Below are positions 1 to 11,137 of a DNA stretch of 64,000 bases, in pieces. The number at the start of each line of letters is the position of its first letter. Position 1 is the stretch's first letter. The translations under genes and the position numbers were made by a program. This stretch comes from Monodelphis domestica (taxonomy: Eukaryota; Chordata; Mammalia; Didelphimorphia; Didelphidae): positions 207,975,753-208,039,752 of the forward strand of contig NC_077229.1 of assembly GCF_027887165.1 (NCBI RefSeq), given 5' to 3'. A model generated the notes under the pieces. It was not told where the DNA came from. It saw nothing but the letters and a program-made list of their open reading frames with translations, and did not search any database.

Positions 1-2004
1 TAGCAAAGTTGCAGGATACAAAATAAACCCACATAAGTCATCAGCATTTCTGTATATCTCCAACCCAGTTCAGCAGCAAGATTTAGAAAGATAAATTTCA
101 TTTAATATCACCCTAGACAATATAAAATACTTAGGAATCTATCTCCCTAGACAAACACAGTAACTATATGAACACAACTACAAAACACTCCACACAATTA
201 AAACTAGATCTAAACAATTGGAAAAACATTGATTGCTCATGGGTGGGATGAGCTAACATAATAAAAATGACCATCCTACCCAAACTTATATATCTATTTA
301 GTGCCATACCCATTGAACTACCAAAAAACTATTTTACTGAATTAAGAGAAAACCATAACAAAGTTCATTTGGAAGAATAAAGGATCAAGGATATCCAGGG
401 AAATAATGAAAAAAAATACAAAGGAAGGTGGCCTTGCAGTCCCAGATCTCAAACTATATTACAAAGCAGCGGTCATCAAAACAATTTGGTACTGGCTAAG
501 AGACAGAAAGGAGGATCAGTGGAATAGACTTGGGGTAAATGACCTCAGTAAGACAGTCTTTGACAAACCCAAAGACCCAAGCTTTTGGGACAAAAATCCA
601 GTATTTGATAAAAACTGCTGGGAAAATTGGAAGACAGTGTGGGAGAGATTAGGTTTGGATCAACACCTCACACCCTACACCAAGATAAACTCAGAATGGG
701 CGAATGACTTGAATATAAAGAAGGAAACTATAAGTAAATTAGGTGAACACAGAATAGCATACATGTCAGACCTTTGGGAAGGGAAAGATTTTAAAACCAA
801 GCAAGACTTAGAAAGAGTCACAAAAAAATGCAAAATAAATAATTTTGACTACATCAAATTAAAAAGGGTTTGTACAAACAAAACCAATATAACTAAAATT
901 AGAAGGAGAGCAACAAATTGGGAAACAATCTTCATAACAAAAACCTCTGACAAAGGTCTAATTACTCAAATCTATAAAGAGCTAAACCAGTTGTACAAAA
1001 AAATCAAGCCATTCTCCAATTGAAAAATGAGCCAAGGGACATGAATAGGCAATTTTCAGTTAAAGAAATCAAGACTATTAATAAGCACATGAAAAAGTGT
1101 TCCAGATCTCTTATAATCAGAGAGATGCAAATCAAAACAACTTTGAGGTATCACCTCACACCCAGCAGATTGTTCAACATGACAGCAAAGGAAAGTAATG
1201 AATGCTGGAGGGGTTGTGGCAAAGTAGGGACACTAATTCATTGCTGGTGGAGTTGTGAACTAATCCAACCATTCTGGAGGGCAATTTGGAACTATGCCCA
1301 AAGGGTGCTAAAAGACTGTCTGCCCTTTGATCCAGCCATAGCACTGCTGGGTTTGTACCCCAAAGAGATAATAAGGAAAAAGACTTGTACAAGAATATTC
1401 ATAGCTGCGCTCTTTGTGGTGGCCAGAAACTGGAAAACGAGGGGATGCCCATCAATTGGGGAATGGCTGAACAAATTGCGGCATATGATGGTGATGGAAT
1501 ACTATTGTGCTCAAAGGAATAATAAAGTGGAAGAATTCCATGGAGACTGGAACAACCTCCAGGAAGTGATACAGAGTGAGAGGAGCAGAACCAGGAGAAC
1601 ATTGTATACAGAGACTGACACACTGTGGTACAAGAGAACGTAATGGACTTCTCCAGTAATGGCTTTACAATGTCCCTGAACAACCTGCAGCGATCTACGA
1701 GAAAAAAAAAAAACTATCCTCAAGCAGAGGACAAACTGAGGGAGTAAAAACACGGAGGAAAAGCAACTGCTTGACTACAGAGGTTGAGGGGACATGATCG
1801 AGGAGAGATGCTAAATGAGCACCCTAATGCAAATACCAACAACAAGGAAATGGGTTCAGAGCAAGGACACATAGGATACCCAGACGAATCGCAGGTCGGC
1901 TAGGAAAGGGGTGGTGGGGGGTTGGGGGGGAGGAAGAGAAAATGATCTGTTTCCAATGAACAATGTATGAAAATGACCAAATAAAATAATGTTTAAAAAA
2001 AAAG
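1..2004 (+). mobile_element. L1 retrotransposon, 3' end (entered by the window edge)
   Basis: From base 1 this matches the part of L1 ORF2 after the reverse transcriptase, then the C-terminal region (406-1643) and a 3' UTR ending in an A run near 2004. Two overlapping reading frames meet at 1020, showing a one-base slip in ORF2; another slip lies just before 370. G-rich 3' UTR sequence precedes the tail (1910-1935). The copy is inactive. Its 5' part lies outside the window. Confidence 0.95.
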
Positions 2005-2091
2005 GTAAAGAGTCACCTCTAGGGCCCGAGGGGACATGTTGGCTTCTGAGAAGCTAAGGCTGTCCTGTATGTGTTCCCAGCCTGACAATTT

Positions 2092-2287
2092 TTAACCTTA
2101 TCTTGTCTTAGAAGCAATACTGTGTATTGGTTCCCAGGAAGAAGAATGGTAAAGGCTAGGCAATGGGGGTTAAGTGACTTGCCCAGGGTCACGCAGCTAG
2201 GAAGTGTCTGAGGTCAGATTTGAACCCAAGATCTTCTGTCTCTAGGCCTGGCTCTCAATGTACTGAACCACACAGCTGCCCCCTTCC
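2092..2287 (-). mobile_element. Type A SINE (WSINE1-like)
   Basis: The antisense pattern runs from 'cttgtcttagaagcaatact' through the CORE segment to 'cacacagctgcccc'. It lies directly beside the L1 tail. Confidence 0.85.
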
Positions 2288-2518
2288 CAGCCTGTTATTC
2301 TAAGAAGAAAACACATTCTTCATGAAGGATTAAGGAGAATGATCTACCTGGACTTGATGACCCACTTTTGCTTAGTTTGTCTGGCTATGACTTTGTCCTT
2401 GGCTGAAAAGGCTCCAAAAGAGACACGTTATCCCCTGAATCAATGAGAGTAAGGAAATACTTAGTATTCTTAAGTAACTTGGCTATACTGGGGCTCCAAC
2501 TCCTTCCTAACCAATTAA

Positions 2519-2800
2519 TCAATTAACACGCATTTATTAGCCATTTACTATATGCCATATAACTCTGAGAAGGGTGCTGGGGACAGAGAAATGAAAAAAT
2601 CTCTGCTCTTAAAGACACTTATTTTATAATGGGGGGAGGCAGCCATACACATATAACATATACATGTAATCTAATATACACATGTAATATACAGGTTGAT
2701 ACAATACACACGCAAAGAAGATATAAGGAAACCAAAGTGGGAGAAGCTGGGGTGGGGAAGACCTAAACAGTCGGAGGACCATAAATGTTCTGTGTGACCC
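2519..2800 (+). repeat. Unnamed old repeat family 'C' (5' part)
   Basis: It contains the family's signature: a 'catttattagccatttactatatgcc' type opening (bases differ between copies), 'gctggggacagagaaatg', and 'ctctgctcttaaagacactt'. Related copies are listed near 17.8, 30.1, 39.1, 43.1, 46.6, 52.4 and 56.9 kb. Confidence 0.55.
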
Positions 2801-3099
2801 TGGAGAAATCTCTTCTTCTCTCTTGGCCCCAGTCACTCTCTCTGATCTCTGAAAGATCATAGAGAATAAAAGATGTCACATAGGACTATGTTCTAAATTT
2901 CCTTAAAGGGAAGAAGATGGAGCCTTCAAACTGAGAAGACCAGTGAGATTGATTCCAGTTACTGGCAAAATTCTATAACACATTATTAATGAGATATTTC
3001 ATAAAATTTGCAAAATTTCAGAAGTAGAACAGTTCCTAGCGGCCATTGAATCTAATCTGTATCATTTTGTTAATACTTAAAATAGAAAGTAGTGATGCC

Positions 3100-4490
3100 T
3101 ATGAGATAATATAATTTCAACAAGGACAAGCCATGCCAAACTCATCTCATGATATTTTTTGAGAGACTAGCCAGACTGTTAGATCAGGGGAATATTATAG
3201 GCACAGTATGCCTTTATTTTGTTGACAAAATCTGCCTCATTCTATTCATGTGGACAAGATGGAGAGAAGTGGGCTAAGTGACAGTAGAGTTAGGAGGACT
3301 GAGAAAAGCCTGAATGACCACAACCAAAGTATAGTCAGCTATTGTTCCATGTTAACTTGGAAAGAGGTTTCCAATGGAGTGATCACTCACTGTGATGGCT
3401 CTGTGCTAGTCAATACAGATAATATATCATATGTGTATAAAATCTGTACATGACACAAAACTGAGGAGAATCTCTTACATTTCAGATGGCTGCACTATGA
3501 TCAAAAAAAAAATCCCAACAGTTTAAACTAATAAGCAGAATTGAATTCGTTGTAATTTAATGGGATGAAAATGAAGTCTTTCACTCACATTCAACAAACC
3601 AACTTCTCAGGTACAAGATGGGGGAGGCCTTACTAAATGTTATCCCCAGCTTAAAAAATCTTGGGGCTATGGCAGACTACAAGCTTGAAATAAGTCAACA
3701 ATGTGATTTGGAAGACAAAAAAGTTAATGCCATCTTGTGTTGTTTTTCAATCATTTTTCAGTCAGACTTGTTTGACCTCATTTGGGGTTTTCCTGGCAAG
3801 GATACTGGAAAGGTTTGCCATTTCCTTCTCTAGCTCAGTTTACAGATGAGGAACGTGGGATAAATAGTATTAAGTAAATTGTCTGGGGACACATAGCTAG
3901 TAAGTATCTGAGGTCAGATTTGAACTCAGGAAGATGAGGCTCAAGGCCCAGCACTCTGTCCACTGCACCATTTAGTTGTCTTATCTTAGGTTGCATTAAA
4001 AGAGGCATAGCATCCAGAATAAGGGAGGTGAAAGTCCTTTTGTACTCATCACTGGTCAGATCTAGAGCATATTTAAAGGGGATCACATTTCAGATAGGAC
4101 ACTGACAGATTGAAGTATGAACAGAGGAAAACAACTAGGATGGTGACAGGAGTGGAAGCCTCATTGAGTCTAACATATCATTTAACAAGCATTTAAATGG
4201 GAAAGTAGCGATAAATATGAGACAAGGCTTCACCAAGAACAGCTCATACTAAACTGACCTCATTGCCTTCTTTGAGAAATCATTAGACCAGCAAATCCAT
4301 CCAATTAACAGTTAAAACTGTTTAGAAGTGAAATGAGCCATGGAGAGCAGTAGATGATATACAGATGTTCAAGCCAAAGGTAGGTTACTATTTGGTGAGG
4401 ATGTTGTAGTGGGGATTTCCTGTTCTTATAGGGTTTCGACTAGTTGGTCTCTGAAAACTCTTCAAATTGAGATTCTATGACCACTTCTTC
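3100..4490 (+). mobile_element. L3/CR1 LINE fragments, reverse transcriptase remnant and 3' end
   Basis: Plus-strand remnants such as DKMERSGLSDSRVRR (near 3253) and LEISQQCDLEDKKVNAIL (near 3680) resemble the C-terminal RT of CR1/L3 LINEs. A 3' end with 'gatgttgtagtggggattt' lies near 4400-4485. The segment 'aagccatgccaaactcatct' (3130) recurs in diverged form at about 4240, so two fragments are joined here. A type B SINE interrupts the element at 3739-3984. Confidence 0.8.
3739..3984 (-). mobile_element. Type B SINE (Mar-1-like, RTE tail) inserted in L3
   Basis: The antisense order is RTE-like tail (degraded cagtcagacttgtttgacct), 'ggcaaggatactgg', 'cagatgagga', CORE, then the tRNA-like head. 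Similar bases ('ccatcttgtgttg' and 'cttatcttaggttg') flank it and look like a decayed target-site duplication. Confidence 0.8.
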
Positions 4491-5200
4491 ACTCTTGGGA
4501 CCTCTTTCTCTTATGTTAAATGAGGAATCTGGCTCACGTCCCCTTCTAGATCTAAGTCTAGAACATATCTTTAAGTTAAAACATGAGACTTAGTCTAGAA
4601 AGTAGAAAGAAAGACTAATTCAGATAGAAGGGTTAAGCAAGTAAGAGCCAACATTGCCCTGAACTGTAGAGGCAACCAGAGACCTATTTCTATAAATATT
4701 CTTCCCTCCTTTCTGTTATATACCTCCCCCCAAGGACATTCTTTACTTCTCTTCTTCTCTGAAGATTCTCATTGGTTCCATGTTGCCCACTCTCCACACA
4801 CCATGTTCCTCTCCAGTGACCTCTGTTGGAATTTTTTTTTTACAATCTTTAAATTCTTTAGAAATTATCATATTCACTTCCTCACTGCCATACAGAAAAA
4901 CCAGTAGAATGTTAATTTTAAAAGGAGGAGTTTTTGTTTCCATGAAGAGCTTGGGGCCATTTATTTGCAATTTCTCAAAGGCAATCTAGCAAAGTGTCCC
5001 TTTTATATTCAAGTCAAATGGGGTCTGGAAGAGTCAGACAGTGAAATGACTGAACAACAACAATGGGTCTGGCCCATTTTCCATTTGTACTCTCTGCTAC
5101 TGATAGACATGCAACTGATGAACTCTTTAAGTATTCATCCAAATGCATGTCAAAATTTAGGGCAATAAGTATTCTTTATCAGCTTGGTCTTTCCTGAGTG
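4491..5200. other. No gene; mostly unassigned, with a short RTE-like 3' tail
   Basis: I recognise only a stretch at 5018-5066 ending 'gactgaacaacaacaa', which looks like an RTE or type B SINE 3' end. The remaining sequence is AT-rich without long ORFs or splice-flanked coding segments. Confidence 0.5.
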
Positions 5201-5204
5201 GATT

Positions 5205-5408
5205 GTTCTTGATCTATTGTGTCTGACTCTTCATGAGCCCCTTTGAGGTTTTCCTGACAAAAATATTGAAGTGGTTTGTCATTTTCTTCTCCAGCTCATT
5301 TTACAGACGAGGAAACTGAGGCCAGTAGGGTTAAGTGACTTGTCCAGGTTCACATAGTTAGTAAGTGTCTGAAGTCAGATTTGAACTCGGGAAGATGAGT
5401 CCTGAGCA
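5205..5408 (-). mobile_element. Type B SINE (Mar-1-like)
   Basis: The antisense tail 'gtgtctgactcttcatgagc', then 'cattttacagacgaggaaac' and the CORE segment are clear. The tRNA-like head is missing beyond 'gggaagatgagtcctgagc'. Confidence 0.85.
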
Positions 5409-5849
5409 GACAGTCTTGAGTGATTACAGATCTCTTCCCAGGGCTCTACAATTCCCTGAGACACAATGGAAACCACAAACAAGACAATCTAAAGAACCTA
5501 CATGGGGAATCCCTCTTCAAGACCTTTGGTGAACTTATATATCCCCCTGATCTATATATGCCTCTCTGATGCTTATGATCACAGGGTCATTGAAAAAAAA
5601 TTATTTTTGTATTATAGCTTTTAAAAAATCTTGAATGAAAAAAAAGAAAAGAAAAGAAGGTACTTTGCTATAAAAGAGTTTTTAAGACAGTTTCATTCTA
5701 ACAGATTAAAATGCTTTCTCATAATCAACATCTTTGCCATTTCATGCTTGACTAAAGATATAAAGAAATAAGAACAATAAGTTATTGTTTTATTGTAACT
5801 TTTATAATTTACTAAATATTTTCCTCTTATAATCCCATGAAGAAGGCAT

Positions 5850-5951
5850 CACAAGTTAGTTATCCCCATTTTTCAGATGAGGAAACTGAAGCTGAGCAGT
5901 AAAGCAATTTAACTACTAGGTGGTTGACTTCAAATCTTCTGGCTCTAGATT
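5850..5951 (-). mobile_element. MIR SINE fragment
   Basis: It contains 'ttttcagatgaggaaactga' followed by a degraded antisense MIR core up to 'ggctctagat'. The hairpin at 5952-6011 begins where it ends. Confidence 0.65.
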
Positions 5952-6011
5952 CTTTCTACTCCTTTACTGTGTGGGTCTCTCTAGAGACCCACACAGTAAA
6001 GGAGTAGAAAG
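5952..6011. repeat. Perfect inverted repeat, 29-bp arms, 2-nt spacer
   Basis: The left arm (5952-5980) starts ctttctactcctttactgtg. The right arm (5983-6011) is its exact reverse complement over all 29 bases. The spacer is CT. The left arm continues the flanking MIR-like sequence, so the right arm looks like the newer copy. Confidence 0.97.
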
Positions 6012-6955
6012 CTATGAATTCCTTCTCCTTCACTTTTAACCAGCAGCTCCCTTCCTGTTTCTGTATTCTGAGCCAACCAAAGATGCATTGACTTGGCAAA
6101 GTAGCATTTGATCTAGAAAGATACAGCTATGTTCCAACAGCCACAGGCCAGTTTCAATTGGCCATGAGTCCCAGGGAGCGAATGTTCCTTTGTTTCATCT
6201 AGCAAAAGGAATTTTCCTAAATCCTACTACAAAAATTCCCTTCATCTCTTGCATGCCGGGGGCAGAAAGGTAGCACTGACAACTGAAAATAAATTTTCTA
6301 ATTAAAAAAAAAGGAAAGCAGATCCCTGCCTGAAAACCAAAAAGCTTCTTAATCTTGAAAGACTGTGTAAGCTCAAAGGCTGGTGCAAAATGAAGAAGGG
6401 GACTAGATATTCCTCTCCCACTGCCTGCATCTCTGACAGAAGTGAATGGAATCTGAACTTTATGCATTGCCCAAGGCTCAGTCTGACTCTGTGGATCAGG
6501 AGAAGCAACCTGCGTGTACAGATTTGGACCCTAATGAACTATGTGGCTGTCTTGTGGGGGATCTGACACAAGAAGTCCCAAACTCCATTCAAGGCAGATG
6601 TGGTTCTAGGCTATTTATTCCCTTCTGTCTTCCAACAAACTTGCTCTAACTCCTCTTGCAAGGTCTTCATAGAGAGTGACAAAATTCTATGACATAATGA
6701 ACTTCTGTGGTTACCAACAAACAGGATGGTTATATTGTGTAAGAGGGAAGTGCATGTAAAATAAAAGACAAGGAGTCCTGTGAGTCCTGGGTCGCAACTG
6801 TTCAAGTAACTCTTTGTCCGCGTCTAATGGCTTGGGATCTTCTGACTATTTAATAGTCAAATATCTATTCAAGGAATACATTTACCATGAGCCTGAATAG
6901 TATGTCTCATAATTCCACAACTTCTGCAAAATCCCAGGCCTGTTTTGTAATTTGC
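6012..6955. other. No gene or clear repeat recognised
   Basis: Short reading frames here have no recognisable domain and lack conserved splice context. No known interspersed repeat was identified by eye. Confidence 0.4.
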
Positions 6956-6959
6956 TGTC

Positions 6960-7262
6960 CGTTAACACAGAACTTTTTAAGTATCAAGTCTTTTTTTAAT
7001 GGCTTTTTATTTAAACCTTTTGTTTTTACATATATATTTCCCCTGATATCCTTTCCCTTCCCTCCTCCCAGAAAGCCAGCTCTTATAAGCAAAAGAAAAA
7101 AAAAATTAAGAATACGAGAAAAGAATCCAAAAAACCAAAAACACTTTGGAAAAAAACAGACATAATACATAGTGTTCCACACCAGTGGATCCCTATCCCT
7201 TGCTGCCCCTTTTTCAAAAGAACTAAAGGAGATCTCTTCTTTGCCTATAGCAACTCTCATCA
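6960..7262. repeat. Probable old interspersed repeat, unclassified
   Basis: The order of a T-rich 'ttttatttaaaccttttgt', 'cccttccctcctcccagaaa', an A-rich stretch and 'gtgttccacaccagtggatc' matches a pattern I associate with a common mammalian LINE-derived repeat. The family cannot be fixed without a library search. Confidence 0.4.
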
Positions 7263-7334
7263 AGACTGTCTGGATTTCTTCTAGTCAGAAACTAATAATC
7301 AGTTCCCGAATAAGAAAAGCCAAATAAAGCAAAA

Positions 7335-7660
7335 GAAGAAAATATTGACATTATGAAAAATAGGCATAGTAGAAAGACTACTGGAAGTGGAATATTATTG
7401 CACCATAAATACTAACAAATATAAAGAATTTGGAAAAACTTGGAAAAACTGATGCTGAATAAAATAAATAGAACCAAGACAATAATTTGTGAAATGACTA
7501 TAATGACATAAAGGAAAACAATATGAGTACTCTGATGAATATAATGAATATCTTGACTTCTGAAAACTAAATGTTGTGAAATATACATCTCTTCCTTTTT
7601 CAGAGAAGTGGCAGATCACAGGCTTAGAATTTCAAACAGATTTAACATATTAGTTCATTT
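7335..7660 (+). mobile_element. Old L1 3' fragment
   Basis: Landmarks typical of marsupial L1 3' ends are present: 'ggaatattattgcaccataa', 'aactgatgctgaataaaata', 'agaaccaagacaataattt' and 'aatgactataatgacataa'. It is strongly diverged. Confidence 0.65.
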
Positions 7661-7751
7661 TGCTTAACTATATTTCCTTATTGCAAAACTGGATGCTATG
7701 GGGAGGGGAACGAAAGAGTGAAAATTGTGAAGTGATCACAATGGGTACCAA

Positions 7752-7957
7752 AAAGTTGTTTTTTAAACCCTTACCTTCCATCTTAGAATCAATACTACGT
7801 ATTAGTTCTAAGGCAGAAGAGTGGCAAGGGTTAGGCAATGGGGATTAAGTGACTTGCTCAGATCACATAGCTAGAAAGTGTCTGAGATCATATTTGAACC
7901 CAGGACTTTCCATCTCTAAGCCTGGCTCTCAATCCACTGAGACACCTAGCTGGCCCA
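7752..7957 (-). mobile_element. Type A SINE (WSINE1-like)
   Basis: A full antisense copy runs from 'aaacccttaccttccatctt' to 'gagacacctagctggccc'. 'aaaaagttg' and 'aaaagttt' flank it as a probable target-site duplication. Confidence 0.88.
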
Positions 7958-7999
7958 AAAGTTTGGGTTTGTTTTTTTTTTTTAAGAAAAAAAGACTAG

Positions 8000-8140
8000 A
8001 GCATAGCCCCAGCTTTGCTCAGGTAAACCATTTAATCTCTCTGAATCTCAGTTTCCTCATCTGTAAAATGGCAATAATAGATGTACTACCTACCTCACAG
8101 ATCACATATATAAGCGTCATAAGAAAAACAGAAGATTGTC
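8000..8140 (+). mobile_element. MIR SINE fragment
   Basis: The 3' half of a sense MIR is visible: 'tctcagtttcctcatctgta', 'aaaatggcaataatag', 'ctacctacctcacag'. Confidence 0.7.
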
Positions 8141-8289
8141 ACATTGCCTAAAGTTAGCTGCATGTGAGAAGTCTTGTGGAATCAGAGATACAGCGTGCCT
8201 GCCTTCAAGCAGAGGGTAACAAAAGTTTAAGGAAGTCACTGAACATGGGATTTGGTGTTTCCCCATCGATTTTAAGGCTAGTGACTAAT

Positions 8290-8640
8290 CCAAAAATAGT
8301 CATTCTTTTACTCAGTAGACTATAAGCTTCTTGAGGAGAATGGCTTTTTCTATTTTGTTTTCTCATCCCCAAGCACAGAGCCTGGACTATTATAGACCAG
8401 GGCTTCTTAACCTTTTGTGAGCCCTGGCCCCTTCACTAGCCTGACGAACACTATGGACCCCTTTTCAGAGAACTGTTTTTAAATGACTAAAAGAAAGTAC
8501 ATAGGATTTACAAAGAAAATCAGTCATATCAAAATCCAATTATTAATATAATTTTAAGAAAGATAAGCTAATGTGCACCAGGTTGATGTGCACCCTTAGA
8601 AGTAGCTTAAATAAATGCTTGTTGAATGAATGACTTCTTA
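8290..8640 (+). mobile_element. L2 LINE 3' end split by a hAT-like element
   Basis: The L2 3' landmarks 'ataagcttcttgaggagaat' and 'caagcacagagcctgg' (8320-8390) resume after an insertion as 'aataaatgcttgttgaatga' (8610-8632). Confidence 0.65.
8396..8580 (-). mobile_element. MER5-like nonautonomous DNA transposon
   Basis: 'ggcttcttaaccttttgtga', 'ctatggacccc' and, antisense, 'ttctttgtaaatcctatgta' match two other copies in this window (14802-15014 and 27462-27652). The hAT assignment is by resemblance to MER5-type elements. Confidence 0.6.
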
Positions 8641-8820
8641 CTTTAATCTCTGTCTTCCTCTGAATCTTGTAGTTTGAAAATTTCCTATCCATATTCTAAC
8701 ACATGGAATGGATTTATAATTGAGTTATAATGTGCTAGGGAGAGATAAGGATAGATCTAACTATTTTTAGCACACTACAGCTTAAATTATATAGACAGAT
8801 GATAGATACATCTCTCAGTC

Positions 8821-8888
8821 TATAGATAAATCTCTCTCTCTAATGATGTATGTATATATATGCCATTAGAGAAAGAAAGAGATCTATA
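8821..8888. repeat. Imperfect inverted repeat, 25-bp arms, 18-nt loop
   Basis: The arms at 8821-8845 and 8864-8888 pair at about 20 of 25 positions. The outer seven bases (tatagat) and inner ten (tctctaatg side) match best. The loop is TA-rich. Confidence 0.7.
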
Positions 8889-9394
8889 CTAGAGATGCCA
8901 TTAGGATTCCAAGTTCTTGAAGGAAAGACAACTTTCCCCCATAAGCTTTGGGAGAAGCTCTAAGAGAAGCCCTCCCTTCACTTCTGGCTCCTCACTCCTA
9001 CAATACATAAAGCTAAAGGTATTCCACTCTTTTCTTCCAAAGAATCTCCCTCTGGGCATACAGTGAATTCACCTTACCTTCAACCAGCTCCTCAGAGACT
9101 GACTTTCTTCCTCTCAGTGTGACAACAAAATAGGAAAATAAAGAAGGACTGAAAAACAGCTTCCCTTTGAGTCCAAAGTGAGAACATAATATTTTCTAAT
9201 GGATAAATTTTGTCATTTAAAAAAAAGCACACAAGCATAAACAAGCACAAAAACCATCATGAAGTATAATTGTGAAAAATAGCACAGAATTGAGACTAAG
9301 CTCACACCACTCTCTACTTTCATAATTTATTCTTTGTACCAAGAAAGGAAGGCTGTGCAGGCTCTCAGTTGAATAAGGCAGCATGGATATCACC
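8889..9394. other. No gene or clear repeat recognised
   Basis: I see no coding exon, SINE or LINE landmark in this stretch. Confidence 0.4.
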
Positions 9395-9429
9395 TAGTGG
9401 GCCACTGAATGGTGCAATAGAGAGAGTGC

Positions 9430-9644
9430 CACAATTAAAACTAGATCTAAACAATTGGGAAAATATTGATTGCTCATGGGTAGGATGAGCTAACATAATA
9501 AAAATGATCATCCTACTCAAACTTATTTACTTATTTAGTGCCATACCTATCAAACTACCAAAAAACTTTTTTACTGAATTAGAAAAAAACATAACAAAGT
9601 TCATTTGGAAGAACAAAAGATCAAAGATATCCAGGGAAATAATG
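9430..9644 (+). mobile_element. Internal L1 ORF2 fragment without 3' end or tail
   Basis: It matches bases 191-406 of the L1 at the window start at roughly nine in ten positions, beginning at 'cacaattaaaactagatcta' and stopping at 'gggaaataatg'. It joins a SINE head ('gcaatagagagagtgcc') on the left and L2-like DNA on the right, with no poly(A). Confidence 0.9.
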
Positions 9645-10380
9645 CTTCAAGGATCTGGCTCCGCATTCTAGTCTTCTTATTACACCCGATTCCCCTCCAT
9701 GTACTCTCAAGATCCAGTCACATTAGCCTACTTGCTCTTTCTCATGTGACCCCTATTTCCATGTCCCCCATCTCCATGCCTTGCATTTCCATGCCTATAC
9801 ATTGATGTCCCCTCAGATCTCCTTACCCCATTCTTTCATGGCTTCCCTCACTTCCATTAATACTTACTTCAACACCCATCATCTGTAGGAGACTCCTGCT
9901 GGCATATTCTCCATCCATTCCACCAGAGCCTTCATTCTGAGATTTCCTTCCATTTACATTGGACCTAGCTTGTAATTTATAGAATTATATGTGTTGTCTC
10001 CATTCTCAAAGAAGACCAGAATGGCACACTAGATAATATCTTTAACTCTCACATAAACTGAATTTAAGTGAAGCAGAGTTGTAAGAACTGGCTTCCAGTT
10101 CTGTCTGGCTTCCAGTCATTGAAGTCCAGTGGCAAGACAAAAGCCAAAATAACTGGCAGTGGCCCAGAATTCAGTGGGCGACATCAGTATTTGCCATGTC
10201 TAATGACGTTCTAAGTACTTCTAATTGGTCTTCCTGCCTTCCTCCAATCCATCCTCTACTCAGCTACCAAAGTGAGTTTCCTGAAATGCAGATCCATCCA
10301 AATCACATGCTGACAAAATAAACTCTGCTGACTCTAAGTTCCAACTAAGTAAGCTCTAAGTACTCCATAGCAACTGCTTT
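9645..10380 (+). mobile_element. L2 LINE pieces
   Basis: L2-like stretches include 9645-9960 and 10235-10380 ('gtctcctgcc...ctactcagctacc' and 'agtgagtttcctgaaatgca' type sequence). A middle block (about 9990-10200) belongs to another repeat that I could not name. Boundaries are soft. Confidence 0.5.
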
Positions 10381-10614
10381 GGCTGCCTTCATAGTCACTG
10401 GAATAAATGGTTTTCATCTACCCGTTCCACTAGAGGAAGTCTTCATGGGCTTGGGGTAGATGCCCTGACTAACTCAGCAGTGAGTCCGAGGCCTCCTTCA
10501 ACCTGCTTTAGTTCATCTGCCAAGATGGGCCACTGCACTGACTGCCAGGTGGACGTCAAAGGGAGATGAGCAGGTCTGAAAAGGGCTGGGCAAGCTCTCA
10601 CGCCAGGGGCACTA

Positions 10615-10730
10615 GTCTTCCTTGGACACCCTGTGTTCCGTCTAAGTTCCCGGAGAATAGGGACCATGTTTTTGCCTCTCTCGCCCCAGGACACAGTAAG
10701 TACTTAATACATGCTTGTTGCCTGAGGGGC
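10615..10730 (+). mobile_element. L2 LINE 3' end
   Basis: 'ggagaatagggaccatgttt', 'ttgcctctctcgccccagga' and 'taatacatgcttgttgcctg' are L2 3' landmarks. Confidence 0.65.
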
Positions 10731-10937
10731 TAAAACCATGAAATGGGAGAATGAAGACCCTGGAATTTGGACTCTGCTGTTACTGTTAGCCAAATGGTAG
10801 GGTCCAGTGCAAATGGGTCCAGCTTGCCAGATGATATAGGTGGTCTCTACAGCAAAGTCAGATTCATTTTTCCTTCCAGGAAAGTCCATCCCCTCACAAT
10901 GATATCACAAGGCTGTGGGAGCAAAAGTAAATAAGGT

Positions 10938-11137
10938 GGAAGCAGCTGGGTAAGCTCAGTGGATTGAGAGCCAGAACTAGAGGTCCTAGGTTCAAATCTG
11001 GCCTCAGACACTTCCCAGCTGTGTGACCCTGGGCAAGTCCCTTGACCCCCATTGCCTAGCCCTTACCACTTTTCTGCCTCAAAGCCAATACACAGTATTG
11101 ACTCCAAGACAGAAGGCAAGAGTTTTCTTTCTTTTTT
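10938..11137 (+). mobile_element. Type A SINE (WSINE1-like) with intact target-site duplication
   Basis: The sense copy runs from 'gcagctgggtaagctcagtg' to the T-rich tail. The 14-bp duplication aaagtaaataaggt occurs at 10924-10937 and 11138-11151, so the insertion is fairly recent. Confidence 0.95.

Noticed and set aside
406..1643. Two adjoining 205- and 207-codon plus-strand frames
   Set aside because: Both are pieces of one frameshifted L1 ORF2, not host genes.
3250..3833. 67- and 71-codon frames with protein-like wording
   Set aside because: They match degraded CR1/L3 reverse transcriptase and are interrupted by a SINE.
6907..7263. 118-codon minus-strand frame rich in Phe and Lys
   Set aside because: It comes from A- and T-rich old repeat sequence and has no recognisable domain.
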